The translations under genes and the position numbers were made by a program. From assembly GCA_963752965.1 (NCBI GenBank), contig CAVWAJ010000007.1, positions 310,001 to 374,000 of the forward strand: a stretch of DNA of 64,000 bases. Reading direction: 5' to 3'. This DNA comes from QHXW01 sp963752965 (GTDB taxonomy: Bacteria; Acidobacteriota; Terriglobia; Bryobacterales; Bryobacteraceae). The notes under the pieces were generated by a model, which was given only the letters and a program-made list of their open reading frames with translations, had not been told where the DNA came from and ran no database searches. This document shows, piece after piece, positions 61,913 to 64,000 of this stretch. The number at the start of each line of letters is the position of its first letter. Positions within the stretch are counted from its first letter, which is position 1.

Positions 61913-62617
61913 TCACTTAGTGAATGCCAATTCCTTGGAAGCATTCAGCCGTCGCCACAGCTCGTTGTAACGCTCTTCCGGCAGCGGTCCTTTCAGTTGA
62001 AAGCGAAACTCACGCCAGCCGGCGTTCCAGGCTCCATGATGTTCGCTGGTAACGACGCTGAAATCGAACGGCCCCGCGCTGGCAATGTTCTCGATGTCGG
62101 CGAAGCGCCAGGTGCGGGATTCCTCCGGTTGCTTGGTCTGGTAGACGATCCGATCTCGTCCAACCCGGATCATGCCCTCTGAACCTTGAAACCCGCCCAG
62201 CAGTTTTGCCGGAATTTCCCAGAGTGGCGTTACATTCTTGTCGGGCAGATCGGCGATGAACCGTTGATCCAGCCGGTCGCGCCATTGCGTATAGGCCGTC
62301 TGCGCAAAACCCTGGGGCAGTTGATCGAAGACATACTCGCGATCACGCCCGAATTTCCACTTCTGGTCTTCATACGTGAGAATGCGCATCGTATCGGCAC
62401 TCAGTTCGAGCTGCTGAATCTCCTCATACTTCCAGGTGCGTGAGTGCTTTTCACCTTGGCCTGATTCGACAAACGAGATTCCGCCGCTGCTGACAAGGAG
62501 TTCGCCGTCTCCGCCCCCGCGCCAGTGCTTGTGGCGCACCGGAACACGCTGCGCGCTGGCCACTAGAGCCGCTGCAACCAGCATCACACCAATTCGCGTT
62601 TCAATTCGAAATGCCAT
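61913..62617 (-). CDS. Secreted protein of unknown function next to cusA
   Basis: ATG at 62617 gives 234 residues, overlapping the end of the CusA-type gene by 34 bp. A signal peptide (TRIGVMLVAAALVASAQR) precedes a region of paired beta strands with two similar halves (LLVSSGGISFVESGQGEKHSRTWKYEEIQQLEL and MIRVGRDRIVYQTKQPEESRTWRFADIENIA). Each has a 'RTW+Y/FxxIxx' motif, like a duplicated PH-like or DUF-type lipid/ligand domain. Family not recognised. Co-transcription with the efflux pump is likely, but a metal role is not evident since there are no Cys/His clusters. Confidence 0.7.
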   Translation of the reverse strand: MAFRIETRIGVMLVAAALVASAQRVPVRHKHWRGGGDGELLVSSGGISFVESGQGEKHSRTWKYEEIQQLELSADTMRILTYEDQKWKFGRDREYVFDQLPQGFAQTAYTQWRDRLDQRFIADLPDKNVTPLWEIPAKLLGGFQGSEGMIRVGRDRIVYQTKQPEESRTWRFADIENIASAGPFDFSVVTSEHHGAWNAGWREFRFQLKGPLPEERYNELWRRLNASKELAFTK

Positions 62618-64000
62618 TTCCACACCTCGTAGATCGCGGGATACGCGACCAGCTCCAAAATGAATGAAGTCACGATGCCACCGATCATCGGCGCGGCAAT
62701 GCGTTTCATGACATCCGCGCCCGCGCCGGCCGACCACATAATCGGCGCGAGGCCCATGAACATGCACGCCACCGTCATGAACTTTGGCCGGATGCGCCTC
62801 ACCGCGCCATGCATGATTGCGGCCTGCAAGTCACGCAAGCTTCTCAGGCGTCCTTCGTGCTTTGCCTGGTCGTAGGTAAGATCGAGATACAACAGCATAA
62901 ACACGCCCGTCTCCGCGTCGACGCCCATCAGCGCGATCAGCCCGACCCACACGCCGATACTGACGTTGTAGCCCAACGCATACAGAAACCAGATCGCGCC
63001 TATCGCGGAAAACGGTACCGCCATCAGAATGATGAGCGTCTTGGCGATGGACCGCGTATTCAAGTAAAGCAGTATCACAATCAGGAACAGCGTGAGCGGC
63101 AGGATGAAAATGAGCCGCTGCTTCACGCGCTCCATCGCTTCGTATTGGCCGCTCCATGCGATCGAGTAACCCGGCGGTAGCTGGATCCCTTTGAGTACCC
63201 GCTGCTTCGCTTCCGCCACGTAGGTCCCGACATCACGGCCCGCCACGTCCACATACACATAGCCGCTCAACAGGCCGTTCTCATCACGCAGCATCGCCGG
63301 GCCCGAGCGCACCTTCACCTGTGCGAGTTGGGACACGGGAATCTGCGTCTGTCCGCCCATCACCGGCACGAGCACGCGATTCAGGCGATTGACGTCGCTT
63401 CGATAATCCCGCAAGTACCGGACATTCACCGTGTAGCGCTCACGTCCCTCCACCGTCGTTGTGACCGCTTCGCCGCCCACCGCCGACATCACCACTGCTT
63501 GCACGTCGTCAATAGAAAGGCCGTAGCGCGCTATCTCGTCGCGGTTCCAGTCGAAATCGAGGAAGTAGCCGCCACCCGTACGTTCCGCGAATACGTTGCG
63601 CGTTCCGCGAACTTTTGGCAAGAGACTTTCGAGTTCTGTTCCGATCCGCTCGATCACCGCGGTATCGGCGCCGTAGATCTTGATGCCAACGGGTGTGCGA
63701 ACGCCCGTAGTCAGCATGTCGATGCGGTTCTTGATCGGCATGGTCCAGGCGTTCGACGTGCCCGGAATTCGCAGCGCCTCGTTCATCTGTTCGGTGAGAT
63801 CCTCCGTCGAAATGTGATCGGGCGTGAATCGCCGGAAGATTTCCCGCGTCCAATCGGGTGCCCAACCCGTCCACCACGTCTCGCGCTTCCGCCACTCGCT
63901 CACGGGTTTGAGCACGATCGTGGTCTCCATCATGGAAAGCGGTGCCGGGTCGGTCGGCGTTTCGGCGCGTCCCGCCTTTCCTAGAACGCTTTGCACTTCG
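62584..64000 (-). CDS. cusA: CusA/CzcA-type heavy-metal efflux RND permease (5' end outside window)
   Basis: At least 472 C-terminal residues are present, the frame staying open to the window edge. Visible parts are GKAGRAETPTDPAPLSMMETTIVLKP, the periplasmic docking region (IGTELESLLPKVRGTRNVFAERTGGGYFLDFDWNRDE), and the central membrane block ILPLTLFLIVILLYLNTRS. The HME-RND signature region IALMGVDAETGVFMLLYLDL and the final membrane helix follow. It would export Cu(I)/Ag(I) or divalent metals in a tripartite pump. The membrane-fusion and outer-membrane partners would be expected upstream (outside). Confidence 0.93.
   Translation of the reverse strand, partial: EVQSVLGKAGRAETPTDPAPLSMMETTIVLKPVSEWRKRETWWTGWAPDWTREIFRRFTPDHISTEDLTEQMNEALRIPGTSNAWTMPIKNRIDMLTTGVRTPVGIKIYGADTAVIERIGTELESLLPKVRGTRNVFAERTGGGYFLDFDWNRDEIARYGLSIDDVQAVVMSAVGGEAVTTTVEGRERYTVNVRYLRDYRSDVNRLNRVLVPVMGGQTQIPVSQLAQVKVRSGPAMLRDENGLLSGYVYVDVAGRDVGTYVAEAKQRVLKGIQLPPGYSIAWSGQYEAMERVKQRLIFILPLTLFLIVILLYLNTRSIAKTLIILMAVPFSAIGAIWFLYALGYNVSIGVWVGLIALMGVDAETGVFMLLYLDLTYDQAKHEGRLRSLRDLQAAIMHGAVRRIRPKFMTVACMFMGLAPIMWSAGAGADVMKRIAAPMIGGIVTSFILELVAYPAIYEVWKWHFELKRELV

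Overview
The window looks like chromosomal DNA of an Acidobacteriota member, probably of the Solibacter/Bryobacter type. I infer this from high GC, two long ABC permeases of the acidobacterial 'ADOP' (duplicated orphan permease) kind, an Oar-like TonB-dependent outer-membrane protein with an N-terminal carboxypeptidase-regulatory domain, a fused transaldolase/glucose-6-phosphate isomerase, DUF2934, DUF4342, DUF302 and DUF6599 proteins, and many secreted Tat-type oxidoreductases. No rRNA, tRNA, CRISPR array or prophage was seen.

Layout. 1-15.7 kb: cell-shape genes mreBCD, then a 6 kb block (quinoprotein dehydrogenase, ADOP permease, S1/P1 nuclease), then mrdA-rodA-rng; the block appears to split what is usually one continuous mre/mrd/rng string. 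15.7-26.3 kb: a cytochrome c/monooxygenase-like secreted protein flanked by a 54-bp duplication of the rng tail, a degenerate receiver protein, DUF2934, a Tat-type Gfo/Idh/MocA oxidoreductase divergent from a TonB-type receptor, DUF302, a rhodanese with a small partner, and a radical SAM/SPASM protein. 26.3-29.8 kb: two identical 1747-bp insertion sequences in direct tandem, separated and flanked by the same 16-bp target duplication. 29.9-37.9 kb: aquaporin, amidohydrolase, secreted beta-propeller, aspartokinase, YkgJ-type cysteine-cluster protein, PhyH dioxygenase, GAF-ANTAR protein, J-domain protein, DUF4342.

37.9-48.2 kb is central metabolism: tal-pgi divergent from rpiA (pentose phosphate), an SDR whose catalytic lysine is replaced by glutamine, then the glyoxylate shunt with aceA divergent from aceB, and a TPR protein with a C-terminal helix-turn-helix downstream of aceB that may regulate the shunt. 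48.2-53.1 kb holds a second ADOP permease with an SDR behind it, and a decayed two-component pair: a frameshifted histidine kinase and an HD-type regulator lacking its receiver, joined head to head at their truncated 5' ends. 53.3-64 kb: S9 peptidase, a frameshifted RRM protein gene, a SagB/ThcOx-type double nitroreductase with a small translationally coupled partner, ThuA and DUF362 proteins, a Tat-type aldo/keto reductase with an Fe-S tail coupled to DUF6599, a secreted protein of unknown function, and the 3' part of a CusA-type metal efflux pump cut by the window edge.

The most unusual structures are the rng-tail duplication, the tandem IS dimer, the near-perfect hairpin that buries the start codon at 48209-48211, the fused truncated two-component pair, and the single-base break in the RRM gene. 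I saw no convincing large new defence or biosynthetic system. The best candidates for undescribed modules are the SagB-like pair and the DUF362/aldo-keto reductase/DUF6599 cluster.
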